A DNA stretch of 64,000 bases from Ardenticatenaceae bacterium (GTDB lineage: Bacteria; Chloroflexota; Anaerolineae; Promineifilales; Promineifilaceae), in NCBI GenBank assembly GCA_020634245.1, contig JACKCC010000009.1:62001-126000 (forward strand). Reading direction: 5' to 3'. The notes beneath the pieces were generated by a model. It saw only the letters and a program-made list of their open reading frames with translations, did not search any database and had not been told where the DNA came from. Position numbers and translations under genes: made by a program. Positions 44,132 through 51,020 of the stretch are shown here, in pieces (position 1 is the first letter of the stretch; every line of letters starts with the position of its first letter).

Positions 44132-45544
44132 ATGAAAAAACTCACCGCCATACTCAGTCAAATTTGGACAGTCATCGACGACCGGACCGGCATTTCGGAA
44201 ATGCTAGAACCAATACTCGGCCACCTCGTGCCGCCGGGCGCTAAATGGAGCTACGTTTTCGGCAGCGCCACCCTGTTCGTCTTCATCCTGCAAGTCGTCA
44301 CCGGCACAGCCCTGGTCACCATTTATATTCCCTCGACACAAGACGCCTATAAAAGCATTCAATTTATCACCAACGAGGCTGCCTTTGGCAGTCTGCTGCG
44401 CGGCATACACTTTTTTGGTGCGTCGGCGATGGTCGTATTGATTGGTGCACACGCTTTGCGCACCTTCCTTACCGGCTCCTTCAAATTCCCGCGCGAAGCC
44501 AACTGGCTTACCGGATTGGTGCTCCTGCTGCTCACATTAGGCATGGGTTTCACCGGCCAACTGCTGCGCTGGGATCAAAACGCCATCTGGTCCGTCGTCG
44601 TCGGCTCGGAAATGGCCGGCAACTCGCCTGTCATCGGCGATTTATTGGCCAAATTCATCCTGGCCGGCCAGACATTGGGCGGAGCAACATTGAGTCGTTT
44701 CACTGCCTTCCACGTATTCTTCATACCTGGCCTCATCTTCGCCTTTTTGGGCTTCCATCTTTATCTGGTTATTCGCAACGGCATTTCCGAGCCGCCGGAA
44801 GTGGGCCGCCCGGTCGATCCCAAAACGTACCGCAGTTGGTATCAGAGGATGCTGCACGAAAAAGGCGTCCCCTTCTGGCCCGATGCCGCCTGGCGCGATG
44901 TCATGTTTGGCGTGGGAGTCATCATTGTCATCGTTACCCTGGCAATGATTTTTGGCCCGCCGGCGCTAGATAAACCGCCTGATCCGACGATTGTGCAGGC
45001 CAATCCTCACCCCGATTGGTATTTGCTCTGGTTTTTCGCCTTGCTGGCGCTGACGCCGCCGCCATTGGAGAAGTTTGCCATTTTATTGTTCCCACTGGTA
45101 GGTGGATTGGTCATGGTTGGTTTGCCTTTCATTGCCAATCGCGGCGAACGGCATTACAAAAGACGGCCGTGGGCGGTTGGCGCGGTACTAATGATTATTT
45201 TGATGATTGGCACATTGGGCATCGCTGGTAAAAAGTCTAACTGGTCGCCTAACTTTGACCCAACGCCGCTGCCGGCTGCGGTGGTGGGCACAACGACCGG
45301 CCCCATAGCCAATGGCGCCCAGCTCTTTAACGAACGCGGCTGCGAAAACTGCCATCGTATTGATGGCTACGGCGGGCGGCGGGGCCCAGATTTGAGTACA
45401 GTTGGTGACCGGCGTACTGAGGAACAGTTGACAATCCGCATTTTGAATGGCGGCACCAATATGCCAGCTTTTGGCAGCACGTTGACGCCGGATGAGGCGA
45501 ATTCACTGGTCGCCTTTTTGCAATCACGGACGGCGAATAAATAA
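44132..45544 (+). CDS. cytochrome b fused to a haem c domain
   Basis: A 470-residue fusion. The cytochrome b part has eight TM helices; numbering from the alternative ATG 44117, haem b ligands are His98/His112 and His199/His214. The Qo-site motif is PDWY (299-302) instead of PEWY. After about residue 375 a periplasmic class I cytochrome c domain has CENCH (409-413) and Met in GGTNMPAFG. So it replaces both cytochrome b and cytochrome c1 of complex III. The ATG at 44117 comes from the repeat spacer, hence MKKLTAILSQ at 44132 is chosen. The product hands electrons to the caa3 oxidase encoded upstream. Confidence 0.9.
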   Translation: MKKLTAILSQIWTVIDDRTGISEMLEPILGHLVPPGAKWSYVFGSATLFVFILQVVTGTALVTIYIPSTQDAYKSIQFITNEAAFGSLLRGIHFFGASAMVVLIGAHALRTFLTGSFKFPREANWLTGLVLLLLTLGMGFTGQLLRWDQNAIWSVVVGSEMAGNSPVIGDLLAKFILAGQTLGGATLSRFTAFHVFFIPGLIFAFLGFHLYLVIRNGISEPPEVGRPVDPKTYRSWYQRMLHEKGVPFWPDAAWRDVMFGVGVIIVIVTLAMIFGPPALDKPPDPTIVQANPHPDWYLLWFFALLALTPPPLEKFAILLFPLVGGLVMVGLPFIANRGERHYKRRPWAVGAVLMIILMIGTLGIAGKKSNWSPNFDPTPLPAAVVGTTTGPIANGAQLFNERGCENCHRIDGYGGRRGPDLSTVGDRRTEEQLTIRILNGGTNMPAFGSTLTPDEANSLVAFLQSRTANK

Positions 45545-45565
45545 AAAGGATGGTAAACACAAACA

Positions 45566-46303
45566 TTGGAAACGCTCTCAATTATCATTCAACTCATCTT
45601 TCTGGAAGGGATTTTGTCGCTGGACAATGCCGCCATTTTAGGGGCATTGGCCTCACGGCTGCCGGACGACCGGCCGGTTCCCTTCCCGGCCTCACTGCGC
45701 TTTTTGGAGCGAACGACGAAGCGGCTGTTGGGGATGCAGCAAACGGCCGTTCTCCGTATCGGCCTCTTATTCGCTTACCTGGGACGAGGGCTGCTGCTTT
45801 TTGCCGCTGAATGGATCCAGCACAGTATCGTGCTGGAAACAGTTGGGGCAGTTTATCTCATCTGGTTGGGCTTGAAAAACCTATGGCCAGCCAACGATGA
45901 GCAGTCCGATTCTGTAATCAGCAGAACAACAACTGGCAGTTTTTGGCTACTGGTTTTGCAAGTAGAAATCATTGATTTGATTTTTAGCCTGGACAACGTG
46001 ATTGCCGCTGTGGCTTTATCAACTGATTACTGGGTCGTTTTATTAGGCGTGGCCATTGGCATACTGGTTATGCGTTTTGCAGCCGGTTTGTTTGCTCGTT
46101 TGGTAAAGTGGGAACCGATGTTGGAAACGGCCGCTTACCTCATCATCATCACCATCGGTATCGAACTGCTGCTAACCGAATTTACTCGTATTACTTTTAC
46201 TTCCTGGCAAAAGCTGGGCATTTCAACAGCTATCATCGTCATCTGTTTGCTGTATGCTCGATTGCCTTTCAACAAAAAAAGCATACAGGCCAACTCAAAT
46301 TGA
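45566..46303 (+). CDS. TerC family integral membrane protein
   Basis: A 245-residue protein with seven predicted TM helices. Signature segments are EGILSLDNAAILG (residues 14-26) and QVEIIDLIFSLDNVIAAVAL (about 132-151), with the paired acidic residues in the membrane that define TerC, a family of metal (Mn2+) exporters or folding helpers for exported metalloproteins. The start is TTG 45566 with AAGGA about 15 nt upstream, a weak choice. It follows the cytochrome b gene by 21 nt, so it may be part of that operon and serve metal loading of the exported Rieske or oxidase proteins (inference). Confidence 0.85.
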   Translation: METLSIIIQLIFLEGILSLDNAAILGALASRLPDDRPVPFPASLRFLERTTKRLLGMQQTAVLRIGLLFAYLGRGLLLFAAEWIQHSIVLETVGAVYLIWLGLKNLWPANDEQSDSVISRTTTGSFWLLVLQVEIIDLIFSLDNVIAAVALSTDYWVVLLGVAIGILVMRFAAGLFARLVKWEPMLETAAYLIIITIGIELLLTEFTRITFTSWQKLGISTAIIVICLLYARLPFNKKSIQANSN

Positions 46304-46386
46304 ACTATATTAGATATTTTTGTCTCCGAAGAACAGCCGCCAGTAAGGATGCCGTTTCGAGGATAATCTTAAAAAGGAGCTAAATG

Positions 46387-46983
46387 ATGGAAATTCCCTT
46401 AAAAGCTGAAGTTTATTGTTCCGATGGATTATGCGGTCATTCAGTTGGAGTCATTTTTAATCCGATTAATCAAGCTATCACCCACATCGTCGTCCAATTA
46501 AAGAATGTGGAAGCGACCGAGGTGCTGGTTCCAGTGGATCAGGTGCGCGAGGGTACAGCGCTGCACATCAAACTACGCTGTACCCGGCAAGTCCTGTCCG
46601 CATCAGACCCGTTTATCAAAACCCGTTTTGTATCCGGCCACTACGCCCATTTCGTCACCGGCTATGAACCGGACGCGACCTGGCTGTGGCCCTACACACT
46701 GGCCGACGAAGAGCAGTTTGGCCATTACGAGTCGTTTGAGCGCATCCCGCACGGCGAACTGGCCGTACATCGCGGCAATCAGGTGATGGCCACGGATGGC
46801 GCGGTGGGCGTTGTGGAGGAATTTTTTGTCACGCCCGACACCCATCATCTGACTCATCTGGTGCTGCGCGAAGAGGAGAAGTGGGGCGAAAATTACGTAG
46901 CTGTGCCGGTAACGGCCGTTGCCCGTGTAAAAAACGACATCGTCTACCTCAAACTAACCACAGCCCAAATCAACCAGCTATGA
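46387..46983 (+). CDS. double PRC-barrel domain protein (paralogue 4)
   Basis: A 198-residue relative of the 36.7-38.7 kb proteins, located 7.7 kb away. Start MEIPLKAEVYCSDGLCGHS keeps the Cys pair of copies 1 and 3. It has NPINQAITHIVV, VLVPVDQVREG, and in the second half MATDGAVGVVEEFFV, THLVLREEEKWGENYVAVPV and VYLKLTTAQ. DGRIG is changed to DGAVG and no ACGGCCGT codes this turn. The C-terminal KRWW tail is missing. AGGAG precedes ATG 46387; ATG 46384 is possible. It is followed by a hairpin and the ferritin gene. Confidence 0.8.
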   Translation: MEIPLKAEVYCSDGLCGHSVGVIFNPINQAITHIVVQLKNVEATEVLVPVDQVREGTALHIKLRCTRQVLSASDPFIKTRFVSGHYAHFVTGYEPDATWLWPYTLADEEQFGHYESFERIPHGELAVHRGNQVMATDGAVGVVEEFFVTPDTHHLTHLVLREEEKWGENYVAVPVTAVARVKNDIVYLKLTTAQINQL

Positions 46984-47010
46984 CCAGCCCGCCAAGCAAG
47001 ATCATTCAAG

Positions 47011-47053
47011 ACAAATGACGTAGAAGACCGCTTTTATAGCGATCTTTTCGTCT
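47011..47053 (+). terminator. terminator-like hairpin after PRC-barrel 4
   Basis: AAGACCGCT / AGCGATCTT (47024-47032 and 47037-47045) followed by TTTCG. The 21-nt run from 47011 (ACAAATGACGTAG...) recurs identically at 49072-49092 with another terminator, so this is a repeated terminator cassette. Confidence 0.6.
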
Positions 47054-47145
47054 AACGTGGATCACGCTATTTCGCCGATTTATTTACCTCGCAAGAGGCA
47101 TACACTAGAAATAAGTAATCGCTCATTATTAAATTAACAATTTGG

Positions 47146-47195
47146 TTTGTAGTATTCGCTTTAACGGAGAGGCTGGCTAAAGCCGTCACTACAAA
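47146..47195 (+). repeat. palindromic element in ferritin leader
   Basis: TTTGTAGT (47146-47153) and ACTACAAA (47188-47195) form an outer stem. Inside, ACGG/CCGT and GGCT-aa-AGCC (47175-47184) form a nested hairpin. The core GGCTAAAGCCGTCACTAC resembles dispersed palindromes of such genomes. It lies 46 nt before the ferritin start codon. Confidence 0.5.
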
Positions 47196-47241
47196 ACCTA
47201 TTTACACGACTATTGCGTAAATTTTTTACCTGGAGGTTACC

Positions 47242-47793
47242 ATGTCATTAATAAACACAAATGAAACGATGTCTTTGATTCGCAAAGAACTGGCCGACGC
47301 CATCAACCAACAAATCGGCAGTGAATTTTCGGCCAAATTACAATACCTCAACATCGCCGCCTATTTCGACGCCGAAGACCTGCCGCAACTGGCTGCTTTC
47401 TTTTACCAACAGGCCCAGGATGAGGAAATGCACGCCATGAAATTTTTGCACTATATGATTGATGCTGGCGGGGTTGTGGCAATACCGGCTATCCTCAAGC
47501 CTGAATTTTCGTTTGACTCAGCAGAAACGGCCGTACAACTGGCCCTGCAAAGCGAAATACGCGTGACCGGCCAAATCAACGCTTTAATGGATTTGGCCAT
47601 CGAGCAAAAGGACCATATCGCCCAGGATTTCCTGCGCTGGTTTGTTACCGAGCAGTTGGAGGAAGTGTCAACAATGAAAACATTGCTCAATACCACCCGC
47701 CGCGCTGGCGACAACCTGTTGTGGGTAGAAGATTATCTGACGCACAATCCACTTGGTTTAGCAGCCGAACAAGCCAATACAACCGCGGTATAA
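47242..47793 (+). CDS. ferritin (non-haem iron storage)
   Basis: A 183-residue four-helix ferritin of the FtnA type. Ferroxidase ligands are visible: Glu in IGSEFSAKLQYL (about residue 28), then DEEMHAMKF (Glu61, Glu62, His64 region), an acidic site near Glu105-110, and EQLEEV (about residues 137-142). It oxidises Fe2+ and stores it as a mineral in a 24-mer shell. TGGAGG precedes ATG 47242, with a palindromic leader just upstream. The neighbourhood (PRC-barrel, GlsB, NfeD-like) suggests stress regulation. Confidence 0.93.
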   Translation: MSLINTNETMSLIRKELADAINQQIGSEFSAKLQYLNIAAYFDAEDLPQLAAFFYQQAQDEEMHAMKFLHYMIDAGGVVAIPAILKPEFSFDSAETAVQLALQSEIRVTGQINALMDLAIEQKDHIAQDFLRWFVTEQLEEVSTMKTLLNTTRRAGDNLLWVEDYLTHNPLGLAAEQANTTAV

Positions 47794-47802
47794 AAGATAA
47801 TC

Positions 47803-47930
47803 TTATAGACGGCACAATTGTCAACGTAGCCATTCCCAGCATCCAGCATGACTTGAACGCCACGCTGGGCGGTGTGGGTGGGCCCTATCGACTCCTGAAT
47901 TTTTGCCATGACCCTGATTTTGTAGGGTAA
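47803..47930 (+). pseudogene. remnant of a DHA2-type MFS transporter
   Basis: A 40-codon stretch reads LIDGTIVNVAIPSIQHDL, which matches TM1 to loop of drug:H+ antiporters (usual FLDxTIVNVALPSIQxDL). It has no start codon or hydrophobic continuation and ends at TAG. It overlaps nothing and is evidently a decayed fragment between ferritin and the hydrolase gene. Confidence 0.65.
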
Positions 47931-48009
47931 GCTTGGTGATATTTACGGCCGTTCACCGGCAAATCGTGCTAAAATTGGACACAACGAGTACATATTGAGG
48001 AGAAACCAA

Positions 48010-49011
48010 ATGTCTCAAAACAAAAATAAAGTTTTCGCCGCAGTGGGAGGGCTGGTCGGAACGGCCGTAGCCCTCCCCGCGGCAGCCTGGATTGTTTACA
48101 GTAAACTGTTTATTGATCACAACCTGCCGCTGCCAGACGCCATTCCCGCCGCCAAAATACGCTTTAACAGCGAGGCGGCGGGCAGCATTAGCTGCTACTA
48201 CGACAAAAGCGGCAGCGGGCGGCCGCTCCTGCTCATCCACAGCGTCAACGCCGCCGCCAGCGCTTACGAAATGCGGCCGCTCTTTGAGCATTATCGCGGC
48301 ACGCGCCCGGTGTATGCCATCGACCTGCCCGGCTACGGTTTTTCCGACCGGTCTGCCCGCAAGTACACGGTGGAGACCTTCGAGAAGGTAATTGTAGACC
48401 TGGTGAAAAACGAAATCGGCGAGCCGGTGGATGCGGTGGCGCTCTCGCTGGGCAGCGAATTTCTGGCGCGAGCAGCGTTGGCAGAACCAGATTGGTTCCG
48501 TTCCATCACGCTTATCTCGCCCAGCGGGTTTAATGCGCGCGGTGAAGGACGGGCCACGCAGCGCGTCAGCGCCAACGAAAGCAGCGATACAGCGTACAAG
48601 ATTCTTGCCTTTCCGCTTTGGGGACAGGCGCTATTTGACCTGATTGCCACCCGGCGCAGCATCAAATTCTTCCTGGAGAAAAGCTTTGTCGGCGATATTG
48701 CCAACGGGTTTGTCGATTACGGTTATCTCGCATCGCACCAGCCTGGTGCAGCCAATGTGCCGCTTTATTTTGTTAGTGGTCGTCTGTTTACGCCTGGGGT
48801 GAAAACGGCCGTTTACGAAAAAGTCACTGTACCCAGCCTCATCATCTACGACGAAGATTTTTACTCCCGCTTTGACACGCTGCCTGACCTCGTTGAGCAA
48901 AAAGATAACTGGCAAGCCGCCCGCATCGTACCCACCCGCGGCCTGCCCCACTGGGAGCAACTGCCAAAAGTCGTCGAAACCCTCAACAACTTCTGGCAAA
49001 ATCAATCCTAA
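48010..49011 (+). CDS. alpha/beta hydrolase with N-terminal membrane anchor
   Basis: A 333-residue protein. Residues 9-31 form a signal anchor (VFAAVGGLVGTAVALPAAAW). The alpha/beta-hydrolase fold has LLLIHSVNAAASAYEM (oxyanion region, with HSVNA instead of HGxG), YAIDLPGYGFSD, and nucleophile elbow ALSLGSEF with Ser146. An Asp in YDEDFYSRFD and His in TRGLPHWEQ (about residue 312) complete a triad. The natural substrate is unknown. GAGGAG precedes ATG 48010. It lies alone between two terminators. Confidence 0.82.
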   Translation: MSQNKNKVFAAVGGLVGTAVALPAAAWIVYSKLFIDHNLPLPDAIPAAKIRFNSEAAGSISCYYDKSGSGRPLLLIHSVNAAASAYEMRPLFEHYRGTRPVYAIDLPGYGFSDRSARKYTVETFEKVIVDLVKNEIGEPVDAVALSLGSEFLARAALAEPDWFRSITLISPSGFNARGEGRATQRVSANESSDTAYKILAFPLWGQALFDLIATRRSIKFFLEKSFVGDIANGFVDYGYLASHQPGAANVPLYFVSGRLFTPGVKTAVYEKVTVPSLIIYDEDFYSRFDTLPDLVEQKDNWQAARIVPTRGLPHWEQLPKVVETLNNFWQNQS

Positions 49012-49071
49012 ACTGTTCAGGGGTTTAGCCTCATCTCAACACAATTGAGTCGTTACCGCCCTCCAATTACA

Positions 49072-49110
49072 ACAAATGACGTAGAAGACCGCCGCTATGG
49101 CGGTCTTTTG
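49072..49110 (+). terminator. intrinsic terminator after alpha/beta hydrolase
   Basis: Stem AAGACCGCC / GGCGGTCTT (49085-49093 and 49099-49107) with a 5-nt loop, then TTTGG. The 21 nt from 49072 are identical to 47011-47031. Confidence 0.8.
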
Positions 49111-49207
49111 GTTTAGTGGCATTCCCGTCTTCTCTCCGATGTGGAGTTTGGTCAGGAAAGGTATCGTTAAGACAGTTAAATCCAAACAAACAAAGGAGAT
49201 AAATCTT

Positions 49208-49450
49208 ATGCAATTTATTATTTGGTTAATTAGCGGCATCATCGCCGGCTGGCTGACTGGTCAGGTTATGAAAGGCAGCGGCTTTGGCTTGATCGGTGAT
49301 CTCATTGTCGGTATTTTGGGCGGTGTTGTTGGCGGCTTTGTCGCCGGGCTGTTTGGTCTGGCAGCCACCAGTTGGATAGGCAACATCCTCGTGGCTGTGC
49401 TGGGCGGCGTGATTCTTGTGGCCATCATCCACGCCCTGCGCCGGGTTTAA
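49208..49450 (+). CDS. GlsB/YeaQ/YmgE family small membrane protein
   Basis: An 80-residue protein with three hydrophobic, glycine-rich TM helices: IIWLISGIIAGWLTGQVM, GLIGDLIVGILGGVVGGFVAG and a third ending in IIHALRRV. This is the standard YeaQ/YmgE (transglycosylase-associated) pattern of small stress-induced inner-membrane proteins, with no known enzymatic activity. AAAGGAG precedes ATG 49208; the ORF's upstream start at 49097 includes the terminator and is rejected. Confidence 0.87.
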   Translation: MQFIIWLISGIIAGWLTGQVMKGSGFGLIGDLIVGILGGVVGGFVAGLFGLAATSWIGNILVAVLGGVILVAIIHALRRV

Positions 49451-49479
49451 AGATTAAATTAACCGAGTGAGGAACGGCC

Positions 49480-49833
49480 GTGCACCATCTATTGTTACTT
49501 CTTCCGTTATTAGCTCTGGTTCTGTTTTTTATCCTGCCCTGGCCCCTGGCCCTGCTGATCTATTTGCCCATTCTGGGCGTATCCCTCTGGGCCTACTGGA
49601 AAGCATGGCAAGCATTGCAGCGTCCGCCAGAAGCGGGTGAGGAAAGCATGATTGGTCACCAGGCCGTCGTCCTGAATGTCAAGCCCAATAACATTGAAGT
49701 ACACATTGGTGGTGAACGCTGGCTGGCTCACTCCAGCCAGCCTGTCCGCATCGGGCAAAAAGTGATTGTGGAAGCTGTTGACGGATTGACCTTGCTGGTA
49801 CGGCCGTTACCCACAGTCGACAACCAGCCATGA
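49480..49833 (+). CDS. NfeD-like membrane protein with OB-fold domain
   Basis: A 117-residue protein. Two hydrophobic segments (about 3-22 and 25-43) lead to a soluble domain from about residue 55: MIGHQAVVLNV, then VRIGQKVIVEAVDGLTLLVRP, the C-terminal OB fold of NfeD-type proteins. NfeD proteins act with stomatin-like partners at membranes; no stomatin gene is seen here. Start GTG 49480 lies in an ACGGCCGTG octamer, a weak choice. It follows GlsB by 29 nt. Confidence 0.7.
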   Translation: MHHLLLLLPLLALVLFFILPWPLALLIYLPILGVSLWAYWKAWQALQRPPEAGEESMIGHQAVVLNVKPNNIEVHIGGERWLAHSSQPVRIGQKVIVEAVDGLTLLVRPLPTVDNQP

Positions 49834-49946
49834 CTTCACCGGAAAAACTGCGGAGAATGCAGAGAATTCCCAGAGTAAATCCGCGTCATCCGCGTTCATC
49901 CGTGTCCTTTTTTCGGTAAACTCAACCATCTCTCAGGAAATAAAAC

Positions 49947-50312
49947 ATGACCCAACCCACCCTCTGGCCGCTGGCCCTCTACACCGCGCTCGTCTTCATC
50001 GTCGTCGGCGCCATGCTGGGCCTCTCCTATATTTTGGGCGAGCGGCACAAAGACCGCGCCACCGGCGAACCGTATGAATCCGGCATCGTCTCCACCGGTT
50101 CGGCCCGCGTCAAGCTGTCCGTCAAATATTATCTAATCGCCGTTTTCTTTGTCATCTTCGATTTAGAGGCCGCCTTCATTTTTGCCTGGGCCGTCGCTTT
50201 TCGTCAACTGGGCTGGGCTGGCTACCTCGAAATTGTCGTCTTTATCGGCGTGCTGCTGGCCGGTCTGGTTTATTTATGGCGCAGCGGCGCGCTGGATTGG
50301 AGCAAAAAATGA
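49947..50312 (+). CDS. nuoA: NADH-quinone oxidoreductase subunit A
   Basis: A 121-residue, three-TM membrane subunit of complex I. Residues 40-80 contain the conserved YESGIVSTGSARVKLSVKYYLIAV and FVIFDLEAAF, which hold the flexible loop near the quinone site. It is the first gene of a 13-gene operon. The last 4 nt overlap nuoB (ATGA). The preceding spacer (49834-49946) contains three ATCCGCGTC-like words rather than an obvious promoter. Confidence 0.95.
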   Translation: MTQPTLWPLALYTALVFIVVGAMLGLSYILGERHKDRATGEPYESGIVSTGSARVKLSVKYYLIAVFFVIFDLEAAFIFAWAVAFRQLGWAGYLEIVVFIGVLLAGLVYLWRSGALDWSKK

Positions 50313-50935
50313 AGTGGCAGCTAACCAAAGCAACCGATAACGGCACAGAAAATACATTAGAAGAGGCCGTCCAGCGCAACGTCGTTCTCACCCGGCTGGA
50401 AGATTTACTGGCCTGGGGACGCAAAAACTCCATCTGGCCCTTCGCCTTTGGCCTTTCCTGCTGCTTTGTAGAAATGGCCACCAGCATCACCAGCAAATAT
50501 GACATCGCCCGTTTTGGCGCGGAAGTCATTCGGGGCACCCCCCGCGAAGCAGACATGATTATCATCGCCGGGACGGTTTTTACGAAGATGGCCCCCATCG
50601 TACAGCGGCTGTACGAGCAGATGATGGCCCCACGCTGGGTCATTTCGATGGGATCGTGCGCCAATTCCGGCGGCATGTTTGATATTTACAGCGTCGTGCA
50701 AGGTGTAGACACCTTTTTACCGGTGGACGTATACGTTCCCGGCTGCCCGCCCAATCCCGCCGCATTTCTGGAAGGGTTGACGCTGCTGCAAGAGAAAGTG
50801 GGTCAGGAGAAACGGCCGTTAAGCTGGGTCATCGGTCCGCAAGGCATCATTAAACCGGACATGCCTGCTCACCACGACCAAAAACGCGCCGAACGGCGGC
50901 AAGTGAGTATTTTGCGCCCGCCGGATGAAGTGTGA
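50309..50935 (+). CDS. nuoB: NADH-quinone oxidoreductase subunit B
   Basis: A 208-residue peripheral-arm subunit carrying the terminal [4Fe-4S] cluster N2, which reduces quinone. Ligand motifs are GLSCCFVEM (two adjacent Cys), GSCANSGGM and YVPGCPPNP. It has a longer, basic C-terminal tail (KRAERRQVSILRPPDEV). The start ATG overlaps nuoA's stop. A repetitive spacer of TTGGTTGG and its complement separates it from nuoCD. Confidence 0.95.
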   Translation: MKWQLTKATDNGTENTLEEAVQRNVVLTRLEDLLAWGRKNSIWPFAFGLSCCFVEMATSITSKYDIARFGAEVIRGTPREADMIIIAGTVFTKMAPIVQRLYEQMMAPRWVISMGSCANSGGMFDIYSVVQGVDTFLPVDVYVPGCPPNPAAFLEGLTLLQEKVGQEKRPLSWVIGPQGIIKPDMPAHHDQKRAERRQVSILRPPDEV

Positions 50936-50943
50936 ACGCTGGT

Positions 50944-51012
50944 TTGTTAGTTGGTTGGTTGGTTAGTTGGATGGTTTGTCAACAACTAACAAACTAACCA
51001 ACCAACCAACCA
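50944..51012 (+). repeat. self-complementary GGTT/AACC word spacer between nuoB and nuoCD
   Basis: A run of TTAGTTGGTTGGTTGGTTAG words (50949 onward) is followed after TTTGTC by AACTAACAAACTAACCAACC words, so the halves pair. G-runs of two could also form a two-tier quadruplex. The spacer ends directly before the nuoCD start. Confidence 0.65.
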
Positions 51013-51020
51013 TCTTTGGA

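Noticed and set aside
50949..50970. G-quadruplex from GGTT repeats
   Set aside because: Only two-G tracts and a fully complementary strand nearby; hairpin pairing is more likely.
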